DNA from: JAFLUQ01 sp964551215
Lineage (GTDB): Bacteria > Bacillota > Clostridia > UMGS1883
NCBI GenBank assembly: GCA_964551215.1
Contig: CAZKBV010000025.1
Coordinates: 1-24,289, forward strand
Length of the DNA: 24,289 nt
Direction: 5' to 3'
Shown here: in pieces, positions 13,975 through 20,876 of the stretch
How the letters are laid out: each line of letters opens with the position of its first letter
How positions within the stretch are numbered: position 1 is the first letter of the stretch
Translations under genes and position numbers: made by a program
Notes under the pieces: generated by a model
The model's input: the letters and a program-made list of their open reading frames with translations, nothing else
Database searches by the model: none
What the model was told of the DNA's origin: nothing

Positions 13975-14065
13975 GAGCAAAAATGCTTGCTTGCAAGAGC
14001 ATTTTTGCGAAGCCGTCAATTACGCAACCGCGCATAGCGCGGTAATGGCGTAGCCATTAAAGTCT
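13975..14065. repeat. Structured insert related to the 176-bp element
   Basis: Between the two 34-bp repeats lie three consecutive hairpins. The first has an 11-bp stem GCAAAAATGCT/AGCATTTTTGC around loop TGCTTGCAAG (13977-14008). The second is ACCGCGC-ATA-GCGCGGT (14027-14043). The third is TAATGGC-GTA-GCCATTA (14043-14059), which shares one base with the second. The first loop, a following TTGCGA, the block GCAACCG and the final GTA-loop hairpin occur in the same order in the 176-bp element, while the stem sequences differ. Confidence 0.6.
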
Positions 14066-14099
14066 TGCCCCGCAAGACTCATTGCGTTTATTATACCAT
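14066..14099. repeat. 34-bp direct repeat, copy B
   Basis: Perfect second copy of 13941-13974. This copy holds the -10 of the intact tRNA-Ala promoter. Confidence 0.9.
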
Positions 14100-14118
14100 A
14101 AATTTATCCTCTTGTCAA
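14090..14118 (-). promoter_or_regulatory. Consensus sigma-A promoter of tRNA-Ala
   Basis: Minus strand: -35 TTGACA (14113-14118), a 17-bp spacer, -10 TATAAT (14090-14095). It lies about 180 nt upstream of the tRNA, so the primary transcript would include the hairpin insert and both 34-bp repeats. Confidence 0.85.
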
Positions 14119-14400
14119 TATTAAATTTTGCATTTTCCCGTGCATTTGTATATCTTGTATACAAATTGTATAAATAATTGTGAAATATACAAAGTGCATT
14201 TAAAACGAATATATATTATAATAATATGTAGGACATTTAAAGACATCCGGACGTCTCCGAAAGCCGTTTTGAGAGGAAAAACCGCGGCATAGCGCAAAAC
14301 GCCGGCGAAGCGAAAAGCTTTGCGCCGCCGCGCCATACCGTTTTTTTCGGGCAAGGCTTTTCATTTTTTAAGAGGCGGCCGCAAAAAGGAGGAAAACAAA
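14119..14400 (+). promoter_or_regulatory. Control region and long leader of the EF-G-like gene
   Basis: No gene is seen in this stretch. It contains three direct TTGTATA repeats (14146, 14155, 14166) and TTGTGAAATATACAA (14178-14192), which look like operator sites. A plus-strand TATAAT lies at 14217-14222, without a good -35. A leader of about 170 nt follows, with a strong long-range stem (CGCGGC...GCGCAAA with TTTGCGC...GCCGCG, about 14283-14332) and T7 at 14341-14347. Ribosome binding site AAAGGAGG lies just before ATG 14401. Confidence 0.5.
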
Positions 14401-16473
14401 ATGAATTTATTCAGCGCCGAAAGCATCAGAAACGTATGCGTAATGGGACACGGCGGAAGCGGCAAAACCAGCCTTGTCGAGGCTATTCTCAGTAAGTCCG
14501 GCGTAAGCGAACGCTTCGGCACGGTAGCCGCCGGTACAACGGTTTCCGACTACGACCCCGAGGAAATAAAGAGAAAAATTTCAATCAACCTTACCGTGGA
14601 ACCCTTTGAATGGAAAACCGCCAAAATCGGTCTTACAAAGGTAAATCTGATAGATACTCCCGGGTATTTCGACTTTGTCGGCGAGGCCATAAGCGGCGTC
14701 AGAATCGCCGAAAGCGCCCTAATCGTCGTCAACGCCAAAAACGGCGTTCAGGTGGGAACGGAGCTGGCATATGAAATGGCCTGCCAGAAGGGCATGGCAA
14801 AAATGTTCTTTATCAGCAATATGGACGACGAATACGCCGACTTCGGCAAGGTAGTATCTCAGCTTAAGGAAAAGTTCGGAAAGAGCGTGGCTCCCTTCCG
14901 CATCCCCATAAAGGACGGCAAAAAGATAAAGGGTTATGTAAATATCGTCAGCGGCAGAGCCTACACAATAAGCAACGACGTTGAAACGGAGATCCCCATT
15001 CCCGAGGAAATGGCGGATATGTATAACGAATACCATGAATTTCTCCTTGAAGCCGTGGCGGAAAGCAGCGAGGAAATGCTTGACCGCTATCTTAGCGGCG
15101 ATGTCATTACCGACGACGAAATGCGTTCCGTGCTTAAGGAGGCTGTCCGCGCCGGAGTTGTGGCTCCCATTTACGGCGGATTTTCCACAGGCACAACCTT
15201 TGCCGTGCGTTCCCTTATGGACGCAATGCTTAAGTATCTTCCTTCCCCTGTTCAATGCCCGCCGGAGTTGGCGGACAGCAACGGGGAAACCGTAGAGCTT
15301 GTCGGAGCGAACACCGATCCGCTGGCGGCTCTGGTGTTTAAAACAGTGGCCGACCCCTATGTGGGCAAAACTTCAATTTTCAGAGTTTACAGCGGAGTTA
15401 TCCGCCCCGATACAACCGTATATAACCCCGTTAAGGACTGCGCCGAGCGAATCGGCAAGCTCTATATGCTCCGGGGCAAAAAGCAAATAGAGGTCAGCGA
15501 GCTTCGTTCCGGAGACATCGGCGCGGTTACCAAGCTTGCTCAGACTCAGACCGGAGACACCCTCTGCACCGCGAACGGGAAAATCGTTCTTTCCGGCATA
15601 AATTTCCCGATTCCCAACCTTTCTATGGCCGCCATTCCCAAGAGCAAGGGCGACGAGGAAAAAATCAACTCCGGCCTTATGCGCCTTAAAGAGGAAGATC
15701 CCACCTTCGGCGTAACCGTAAACACCGAAACCAAGGAAACTCTTATCAGCGGTCTGGGCGACCTTCATTTGGAGGTTATCTGTTCAAAGCTGCAAGCCAA
15801 GTTCGGCGTCGGCGTAACTCTTAAAGAACCCACCATCCCCTATCGGGAAACCATCCGCGGCACGGTTAAGGTTCAGGGGCGGCATAAAAAGCAAAGCGGC
15901 GGACACGGTCAGTTTGGCGATGTATGGATTGAATTTTCTCCCCACGACGGCACCGACCTTATTTTTGAGGAAAAGGTGTTCGGCGGAGCCGTACCCAAGA
16001 ATTATTTTCCGGCGGTTGAAAAGGGCTTAAGAGAAAGCGCCGAGAAGGGCGTTCTTGCCGGATATCCGGTTGTGGGCCTTAAGGCCGTGCTTCTGGACGG
16101 CAGCTATCACCCTGTTGATTCCAGCGAAATGGCTTTTAAGATGGCCGCTTCCATCGCCTATAAGGACGGCCTTCCCAAGGCAAATCCCGTGCTGCTTGAG
16201 CCTGTGGGGCGCCTTGAGGTAATTGTTCCCGAAGGTCAAATGGGCGACATCACCGGCGACATCAACAAGCGCCGCGGGCGCATAATGGATATGTCCCCCA
16301 TAGGCGGCGGAAAGGGTAAGGTGGTGGCCGAGGTTCCCTCCTCCGAAATGACGCGCTACGCCGCCGATCTCCGCTCCATGACCCAAGGGCGGGGCAGCTT
16401 CACCTTTGAATTCCAACGCTATGAAGAAGCTCCCATGAACATCGCCAAGAGTGTTATCGAAAGCAGAAAATAG
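14401..16473 (+). CDS. EF-G-like translational GTPase (EF-G paralogue)
   Basis: 690 aa with the full EF-G layout: G domain (about 10-270), domain II (about 305-390), then domains III, IV (GGHGQFGDVWIEF) and V (C-terminal, MTQGRGSFTFEFQRYEE). G1 is GHGGSGKT (16-23) and G3 DTPGYFDF (85-92). Two departures from canonical EF-G: Tyr89 replaces the GTPase His of DTPGH, and the G4 motif NKMD reads SNMD (139-142). The Tyr is, from memory, typical of the EF-G2/EF-G-like subgroup rather than the housekeeping factor. The altered G4 suggests weakened guanine specificity or slow hydrolysis. Role unknown; possibly a ribosome-associated factor for stress or slow growth. The start is ATG 14401 behind GGAGG, not the upstream in-frame ATG 14320. 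Confidence 0.88.
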   Translation: MNLFSAESIRNVCVMGHGGSGKTSLVEAILSKSGVSERFGTVAAGTTVSDYDPEEIKRKISINLTVEPFEWKTAKIGLTKVNLIDTPGYFDFVGEAISGVRIAESALIVVNAKNGVQVGTELAYEMACQKGMAKMFFISNMDDEYADFGKVVSQLKEKFGKSVAPFRIPIKDGKKIKGYVNIVSGRAYTISNDVETEIPIPEEMADMYNEYHEFLLEAVAESSEEMLDRYLSGDVITDDEMRSVLKEAVRAGVVAPIYGGFSTGTTFAVRSLMDAMLKYLPSPVQCPPELADSNGETVELVGANTDPLAALVFKTVADPYVGKTSIFRVYSGVIRPDTTVYNPVKDCAERIGKLYMLRGKKQIEVSELRSGDIGAVTKLAQTQTGDTLCTANGKIVLSGINFPIPNLSMAAIPKSKGDEEKINSGLMRLKEEDPTFGVTVNTETKETLISGLGDLHLEVICSKLQAKFGVGVTLKEPTIPYRETIRGTVKVQGRHKKQSGGHGQFGDVWIEFSPHDGTDLIFEEKVFGGAVPKNYFPAVEKGLRESAEKGVLAGYPVVGLKAVLLDGSYHPVDSSEMAFKMAASIAYKDGLPKANPVLLEPVGRLEVIVPEGQMGDITGDINKRRGRIMDMSPIGGGKGKVVAEVPSSEMTRYAADLRSMTQGRGSFTFEFQRYEEAPMNIAKSVIESRK

Positions 16474-16520
16474 CCTTTTTCCGCGAAAAGAATGACATAA
16501 TTTTATACAAAAAAATATAA

Positions 16521-16560
16521 AAAACGGTATGCTTTTTTATGAAGTATGCCGTTTTTTTTC
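16521..16560 (+). terminator. Terminator of the EF-G-like gene
   Basis: A 14-bp stem (16521-16534 with 16542-16555, two wobble pairs) and a run of T to 16559. Confidence 0.88.
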
Positions 16561-16576
16561 TTTTTAAAAATAGCTC

Positions 16577-16605
16577 TTGACTTCCAAAAATTACTGTGCT
16601 AATAT
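16577..16605 (+). promoter_or_regulatory. Sigma-A promoter of the GH43 gene
   Basis: -35 TTGACT (16577-16582), a 17-bp spacer, -10 TAATAT (16600-16605). Transcription would start near 16612, which rules out the upstream in-frame ATG 16611 and supports ATG 16647. Confidence 0.75.
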
Positions 16606-16646
16606 AGCTTTTGGATTTTTGCTTTTATCAAACAGAGGTGATTTCA

Positions 16647-17567
16647 ATGGACATTAAGAGAGAAGCATATCTTTTCGTACACTTCATTGACAAAAAACAC
16701 AACACTCCCCTGAGCGAGCAGGTCTACTTTTCCGTAAGCTTGGACGGCTACAATTGGGAGACTCTTAACAATAAATCTCCGATTCTTATTTCCAATGTGG
16801 GCGAACAGGGCGTCAGGGATCCGTTTATAATCCGTTCCCACGAAAACGACCGGTTTTATATAATAGGAACGGATTTGAATGTCCACCTTCGGGACGACGG
16901 CTGGAGAATGGCCACCATAAACGGCAGCCGCAGCATACTCGTATGGGAAAGCGCGGATCTTGTAAACTGGACGGATGTGCGTATGTGTACCGTAGCTCCC
17001 GAAGACGCCGGCTGCGCATGGGCGCCCGAGGTTATTTACGACGACGAAAACGGGGACTATATGGTATTTTGGGCTTCCCGTTCCCTAAAGGACGGCCGCC
17101 GCAAGTGCCGTATGTACTACAGCAAGACTAAAGATTTCCGCAACTTTACTCCCCCCTCTCTTTATATTGAAAGGGACTGCGATGTTATAGATACAACCAT
17201 CGTCCGCGCCGACAACGGAAAGTACTACCGCTTCTCCAAGGACGAGACCGTTAAGGTGGTAACTATGGAGGAGGGCGACAGCCTTCTGGGGGATTTTCAC
17301 CGCATAAACACTACCATCGACCATACAAAGGGAGTGGAAGGGCCGGAATGTTTTAAGCTCCAAAACGGAAAATGGTGTCTCATTGTGGATCGTTACGGCA
17401 AGAATCTGGGCTACTGCGCTTATTTCTGCGACGACCTCAGCTCCGGTCGCTTTGTAAAGAGCCGTCATGAATTCAATACCGACGTTAAGCTCCGTCACGG
17501 CGGCGTAATCCCCATTACTCTTAAAGAATATGACAATCTGATTTCTGCCTACGGACGTAAAAATTGA
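16647..17567 (+). CDS. Glycoside hydrolase family 43-like protein
   Basis: 306 aa, no signal peptide, so probably cytoplasmic. It has a five-bladed propeller pattern with recurring strands (YFSVSLDGYNWETL, FYIIGTDLNVHL, ILVWESADLVNWT, MVFWASRSL, RMYYSKTKDF). Likely catalytic residues from GH43 patterns are Asp58 (GVRDPF, base), Asp182 (VIDTTIV, pKa modulator) and Glu231 (VEGPE, acid). WAPE (125-128) is also family-typical. GH43 enzymes are arabinofuranosidases, xylosidases or galactosidases. The intracellular location fits trimming of imported plant-wall oligosaccharides, but no transporter or regulator is adjacent. Start: AGAGGTG 6-7 nt before the ATG. Single gene with its own promoter and terminator. 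Substrate unknown. Confidence 0.85.
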   Translation: MDIKREAYLFVHFIDKKHNTPLSEQVYFSVSLDGYNWETLNNKSPILISNVGEQGVRDPFIIRSHENDRFYIIGTDLNVHLRDDGWRMATINGSRSILVWESADLVNWTDVRMCTVAPEDAGCAWAPEVIYDDENGDYMVFWASRSLKDGRRKCRMYYSKTKDFRNFTPPSLYIERDCDVIDTTIVRADNGKYYRFSKDETVKVVTMEEGDSLLGDFHRINTTIDHTKGVEGPECFKLQNGKWCLIVDRYGKNLGYCAYFCDDLSSGRFVKSRHEFNTDVKLRHGGVIPITLKEYDNLISAYGRKN

Positions 17568-17580
17568 TTTTCCGACGCGT

Positions 17581-17616
17581 TTAAAAATCGGCGGGGTGTT
17601 CCCCGCCGATTTTTAA
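17581..17616. terminator. Strong terminator after the GH43 gene
   Basis: A perfect 16-bp stem (17581-17596 with 17601-17616) with loop TGTT. The 3' arm carries five T and the 5' arm five A, so it could work on either strand. Confidence 0.88.
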
Positions 17617-17647
17617 AACGACACTTTTCCGAAAGGAGGGTTTTTTC

Positions 17648-18196
17648 GTGGATTTTTCCCTGCTTATGGAGCTGATAAAGCTGAATCTTAATATTGACAA
17701 TTCCGAGATATGCCGCCGTCTTAATATCGGGGAAATAACTCTTGAAAATTATATCAGCGGCTACGCTTCCCCTTCCGAGGAGCTGCTTCAAAAAACATTG
17801 GCCGCCTTTTCTCTGGTCGGCGACTTTCCCAAGTCTATACTCTGTCCCGATTTGGGAAAGGCTCAATTGCCGATGAAGAATTTTTCCGCCGCTCTAAGAG
17901 GGGCGGGACGCTTTTTCACCGCCGTTCCCGATTCCTCCATGGAAAGCCGGCGTATATTTAAAGGGGATTACGCCCTTATCGAGGCGGTCTGCGCCCCGGT
18001 TTTCGATAAGGTACTTCTCCTGTCGGCGGACGGCGCCGACGCCGCTTTGCGCTTTGTCAGCCTCTGTTCGGAAGGGATATGCCTTGCAAGCGACGCGGGA
18101 AAAACCGTAATGACCGAGGAGGAATTTTCCTCCCGCGTACGCGTGGCCGGTCGGCTCCTTTGCACAATCTCCGCCGATGAATTTCAGGGCGATTAA
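17648..18196 (+). CDS. LexA/S24-like protein with degenerate catalytic site
   Basis: 182 aa, GTG start with GAAAGGAGG 7-8 nt upstream. Residues 1-60 resemble a short helix-turn-helix (ICRRLNIGEITLENYISGY). Residues about 85-175 follow the S24/LexA peptidase pattern: FFTAVPDSSMESRRIFKGD matches the LexA stretch around GDSMEP, with Ser97 at the nucleophile position. The matching lysine is not seen (ALRFVSL, Leu134/Arg135 there), and the final GRLLCTI matches the closing strand. It therefore probably cannot cleave itself and may be a repressor or sensor that lost autoproteolysis. It stands alone between two terminated units, convergent with ypeB (11 bp apart). The family call is by pattern only; it could also be an unrelated HTH protein. 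Confidence 0.6.
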   Translation: MDFSLLMELIKLNLNIDNSEICRRLNIGEITLENYISGYASPSEELLQKTLAAFSLVGDFPKSILCPDLGKAQLPMKNFSAALRGAGRFFTAVPDSSMESRRIFKGDYALIEAVCAPVFDKVLLLSADGADAALRFVSLCSEGICLASDAGKTVMTEEEFSSRVRVAGRLLCTISADEFQGD

Positions 18197-18207
18197 ACCA
18201 CTCGGCA

Positions 18208-19524
18208 TTACACGGCCAGAACGCCTGTTTCCGTTTCCAGCAGTATCAAAATTTCTTCCTCCGCTCCGGTTTGGGTGTTGATATATATAAGGAAGTGCTT
18301 ATCGTCAATTTTTCCCTTCAGTTCATAGCAAAAGGCCTCTTCTCCGTTGTCCAGAGGAATAACCGCGTAGGACGTGCCGCTAACGTCCGCCCCCGGGCTC
18401 ACAATAGCCAACGCCTCCTCGGGGGTTATCTTCGCCTCGGGGATTTGCCTGAAGCTGTGGTTCATAATATAGCCCTTGCCCTCAAAGCCCACAATCTCGC
18501 CGTTGTCCAAGGCCACCTTCACCTTTACGAGGTCGGGATATACGGTATATCCGTCCTGCGTCCACGCGAAATTCAAAACGGCGCAGTCGTCTTTTATGTC
18601 GTAATAGCTTTCCGTCATATCCGAAAAGCCGATTTTTCTGAGGAAAGCGGCGGCGTACCGCTTGGCTTCTTCAAGGCTGAGCTTTTTTTCTCCTATGCTG
18701 CGGCTGTTCAGCATCCACACAATCTGTCCGCCGGCCTTTGTGATTTCCACCCTTTTCGAGCCGCTTTCGTAATAATATGAGGGGATTTTTCCTTCTCCTT
18801 CACCCAGGCCTTTCGGCTCTCCGTTCAGGTAGAGCTTGGCGATGCTTTTCGCCATATTTTCGTCTATATTTGCCTTCCCCTCCAAAAATACCGGCTCCTT
18901 GTCGGCCACGTGCTGGGAAAATGGGCCGTCGTAAACCAGAGAAGGATAGTCGTGAAGCTCCTGCTCCATGTCGGCAATGCTGTCCGCGAAGGCTATGGTT
19001 TCCCCGCCCAAAAGGTTCTTTGCTTCCGCTTTGCCGAAGGTGACGCTCCCGTTATTCATTCGGGACAGAAGCTCATCCAGGCCCTTCTGCATATTGTCCG
19101 CATACTCGCTTAAATCCGTTATGGTATCTATGTCCTTTCGGGTTATTTCCCCGCCTTCGATTACCTTCATTGATACGCTGTTGGCAAAATCGCCGACTTG
19201 CGCGAGGAACTGCGCCGTTTTCGCTACCGACACCTCCCCCAAGGGCAAAGAGCAAAGGTTGGCCTTTGCGGCGGCTGTGCTTCTGTAAAGCTCTCCGCTC
19301 AGGTGAACAAGCTGGCGGGGGTCGTTTATCAGCCTCGCTTTAAGAAGCTCCGCCTCCATATCGTCCACATAGCCTGTCAGCTCCGTAAATATTCTGCTGT
19401 AGGAAATGTTCCGGCTGTATTCCAGTTCCTCGGCCCGCTTGAACTGGTATATTCCGAATACCGCCAGCGCCAGCAAAAGTACGGAAAAAACTATAAGCTG
19501 CCCGTAATTTTTTATTTTACTCAT
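18208..19524 (-). CDS. ypeB: Spore germination protein YpeB
   Basis: 438 aa. An N-terminal transmembrane anchor (about 8-26, LIVFSVLLLALAVFGIYQF) is followed by a helical region (30-190) and a C-terminal part with PepSY-type repeats (about 225-430: SLEEAKRYAAAFLRKIGF, ITPEEALAIVSPGADV). This is the layout of YpeB, which protects and localises the cortex-lytic enzyme SleB in the spore until germination. The start is taken at the second ATG (19522-19524), 6 nt after AGGAGG; the first ATG (19530) touches the ribosome binding site. sleB, which normally precedes ypeB, is not here: the upstream neighbour is the divergent apgM gene. Confidence 0.92.
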   Translation of the reverse strand: MSKIKNYGQLIVFSVLLLALAVFGIYQFKRAEELEYSRNISYSRIFTELTGYVDDMEAELLKARLINDPRQLVHLSGELYRSTAAAKANLCSLPLGEVSVAKTAQFLAQVGDFANSVSMKVIEGGEITRKDIDTITDLSEYADNMQKGLDELLSRMNNGSVTFGKAEAKNLLGGETIAFADSIADMEQELHDYPSLVYDGPFSQHVADKEPVFLEGKANIDENMAKSIAKLYLNGEPKGLGEGEGKIPSYYYESGSKRVEITKAGGQIVWMLNSRSIGEKKLSLEEAKRYAAAFLRKIGFSDMTESYYDIKDDCAVLNFAWTQDGYTVYPDLVKVKVALDNGEIVGFEGKGYIMNHSFRQIPEAKITPEEALAIVSPGADVSGTSYAVIPLDNGEEAFCYELKGKIDDKHFLIYINTQTGAEEEILILLETETGVLAV

Positions 19525-19582
19525 ATTCATCCTCCTATGCGGAGTTATTTTTAATGTTTTTTGTTAAAATTATTCACTGTTA

Positions 19583-19611
19583 TTGAAATTTATCGTCAAA
19601 GCTGGTATTAT
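19583..19611 (+). promoter_or_regulatory. Sigma-A promoter of the phosphoglycerate mutase-like gene
   Basis: -35 TTGAAA (19583-19588), a 17-bp spacer, -10 TATTAT (19606-19611). The start would be near 19618, so translation must begin at ATG 19636. Confidence 0.75.
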
Positions 19612-19635
19612 ACATTATTGAAAGGATTGATTCTA

Positions 19636-20838
19636 ATGAAATACGTTATCGTACTGGCCGACGGCTGTGCCGACAGGCCCTTGCCGGAGCTTGGAGGAAA
19701 AACTCCGCTGGAGGCCGCCTCTACTCCCAACATGGACTTTTTCGCCGAAAACGGCAGTCTTTATTTTGTAAAAACCGTACCCGACGGCCTTAAGCCCGGC
19801 AGCGATGTCGCCAATCTTTCCGTTATGGGCTACGACCCTCTTCTTTACTATACCGGCCGCTCTCCCTTGGAGGCCGCTTCCATCGGTGTGGAGCTTAAAC
19901 CCAATCAGACGGCCTTCCGCGCCAACACCGTAACCTTAAGCGGAGAGGAAAACTACGAGGATAAAACCATGGTGGACTACAGCGCCGGAGAAATAACCAC
20001 CGAAGAAAGCTCCCTGCTTCTTAAAGCTGTGGAGGCCGAACTGGGCGGCGGGGACATACATTTTTATTCCGGCGTAAGCTACCGCCATCTTTTCGTTTGG
20101 GACGACGCTCCCGACAGCTTTAAGCTCACTCCTCCCCACGATATTTCCGACAGAAAAATCAAGGATTATCTTCCCGACAACGACAGAATCCTTGATTTGA
20201 TGAAAAAAAGCGAAAAAATCCTCATAAACCACCCCGTAAACAAAAAGCGCGTCGCGGAAGGCAAAAATCCCGCCACCTCCCTTTGGATATGGGGCGAAGG
20301 GAAGAAGCCCGCGCTTTCCGAATTTGAAAAGCTTTACGGCATTAAGGGGGCCGTTGTCAGCGCGGTTGACCTTATTAAGGGAATCGGTATTCTGGCCGGA
20401 ATGAAAAGCATAGACGTTGAGGGCGCCACCGGCAATATAAACACAAACTTTGACGGAAAGGCAAAGGCCGCCGCGGATGCCCTTCTAAGGGAGGGGTGCG
20501 ACTTGGTTTACGTCCACCTTGAAGCTCCCGACGAATGTGGTCATCAGGGGGACGCGAAGGGCAAAGCAAGAAGTCTTGAGCTTATTGACGAAAAAATAAT
20601 AGGATATATCAAGGCGCGTCTGGACGAAAGCGGCGAAGATTACAAATTTATGGTGCTTCCCGACCATCCCACGCCGGTTTCCATCAAAACCCACAGCGGC
20701 GAAAGTATTCCCTGCGTGATGTACAAAAAAGGAGAAGCAAGAAAAACCGGAAATATTTATACGGAGGCCTGCGCCGCAAAGAACGGCGCCGTTCGCCCGG
20801 TCGGCCACAAGCTTATGAAGGAATTTTTGGAATATTAA
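19636..20838 (+). CDS. apgM: Cofactor-independent phosphoglycerate mutase, archaeal (ApgM) type, or homoserine kinase-like paralogue
   Basis: 400 aa, alkaline-phosphatase superfamily. The N-terminus MKYVIVLADGCADRPLPELGG carries a metal-binding Asp9. The segment GSDVANLSVMGYDP (55-68) holds the active-site serine region. The C-terminal half has the metal ligands of VHLEAPDECGHQGD and VLPDHPTP. ApgM-type enzymes interconvert 3- and 2-phosphoglycerate. A closely related bacterial branch, to which many Clostridial and Bacteroides members belong, has been proposed to act as homoserine kinase in threonine synthesis. Neither hom nor thrC is adjacent, so the sequence does not decide. Start: AAAGGATTG before ATG 19636; the longer frame from 19561 lies upstream of the promoter. 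Confidence 0.88.
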   Translation: MKYVIVLADGCADRPLPELGGKTPLEAASTPNMDFFAENGSLYFVKTVPDGLKPGSDVANLSVMGYDPLLYYTGRSPLEAASIGVELKPNQTAFRANTVTLSGEENYEDKTMVDYSAGEITTEESSLLLKAVEAELGGGDIHFYSGVSYRHLFVWDDAPDSFKLTPPHDISDRKIKDYLPDNDRILDLMKKSEKILINHPVNKKRVAEGKNPATSLWIWGEGKKPALSEFEKLYGIKGAVVSAVDLIKGIGILAGMKSIDVEGATGNINTNFDGKAKAAADALLREGCDLVYVHLEAPDECGHQGDAKGKARSLELIDEKIIGYIKARLDESGEDYKFMVLPDHPTPVSIKTHSGESIPCVMYKKGEARKTGNIYTEACAAKNGAVRPVGHKLMKEFLEY

Positions 20839-20876
20839 AACACTTTGAGGGTGCATATAATACAAAAGGTGATTAT

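Noticed and set aside
14320..14400. N-terminal extension of the EF-G-like protein from ATG 14320
   Set aside because: The extension reads through the leader hairpin and T7 tract and does not resemble EF-G; a strong ribosome binding site precedes ATG 14401.
19543..19577. Sigma-G-like promoter upstream of ypeB
   Set aside because: TGAATA is present on the minus strand, but the best CAT-type -10 is only 14 bp away instead of 17-18, so I do not call it.
20854..20861. CATATAAT resembling a sigma-E -10 before the YtvI-like gene
   Set aside because: The nearest ATATT is 17 bp upstream, longer than the normal sigma-E spacing, and falls in the apgM stop region. It may be a chance A/T match.
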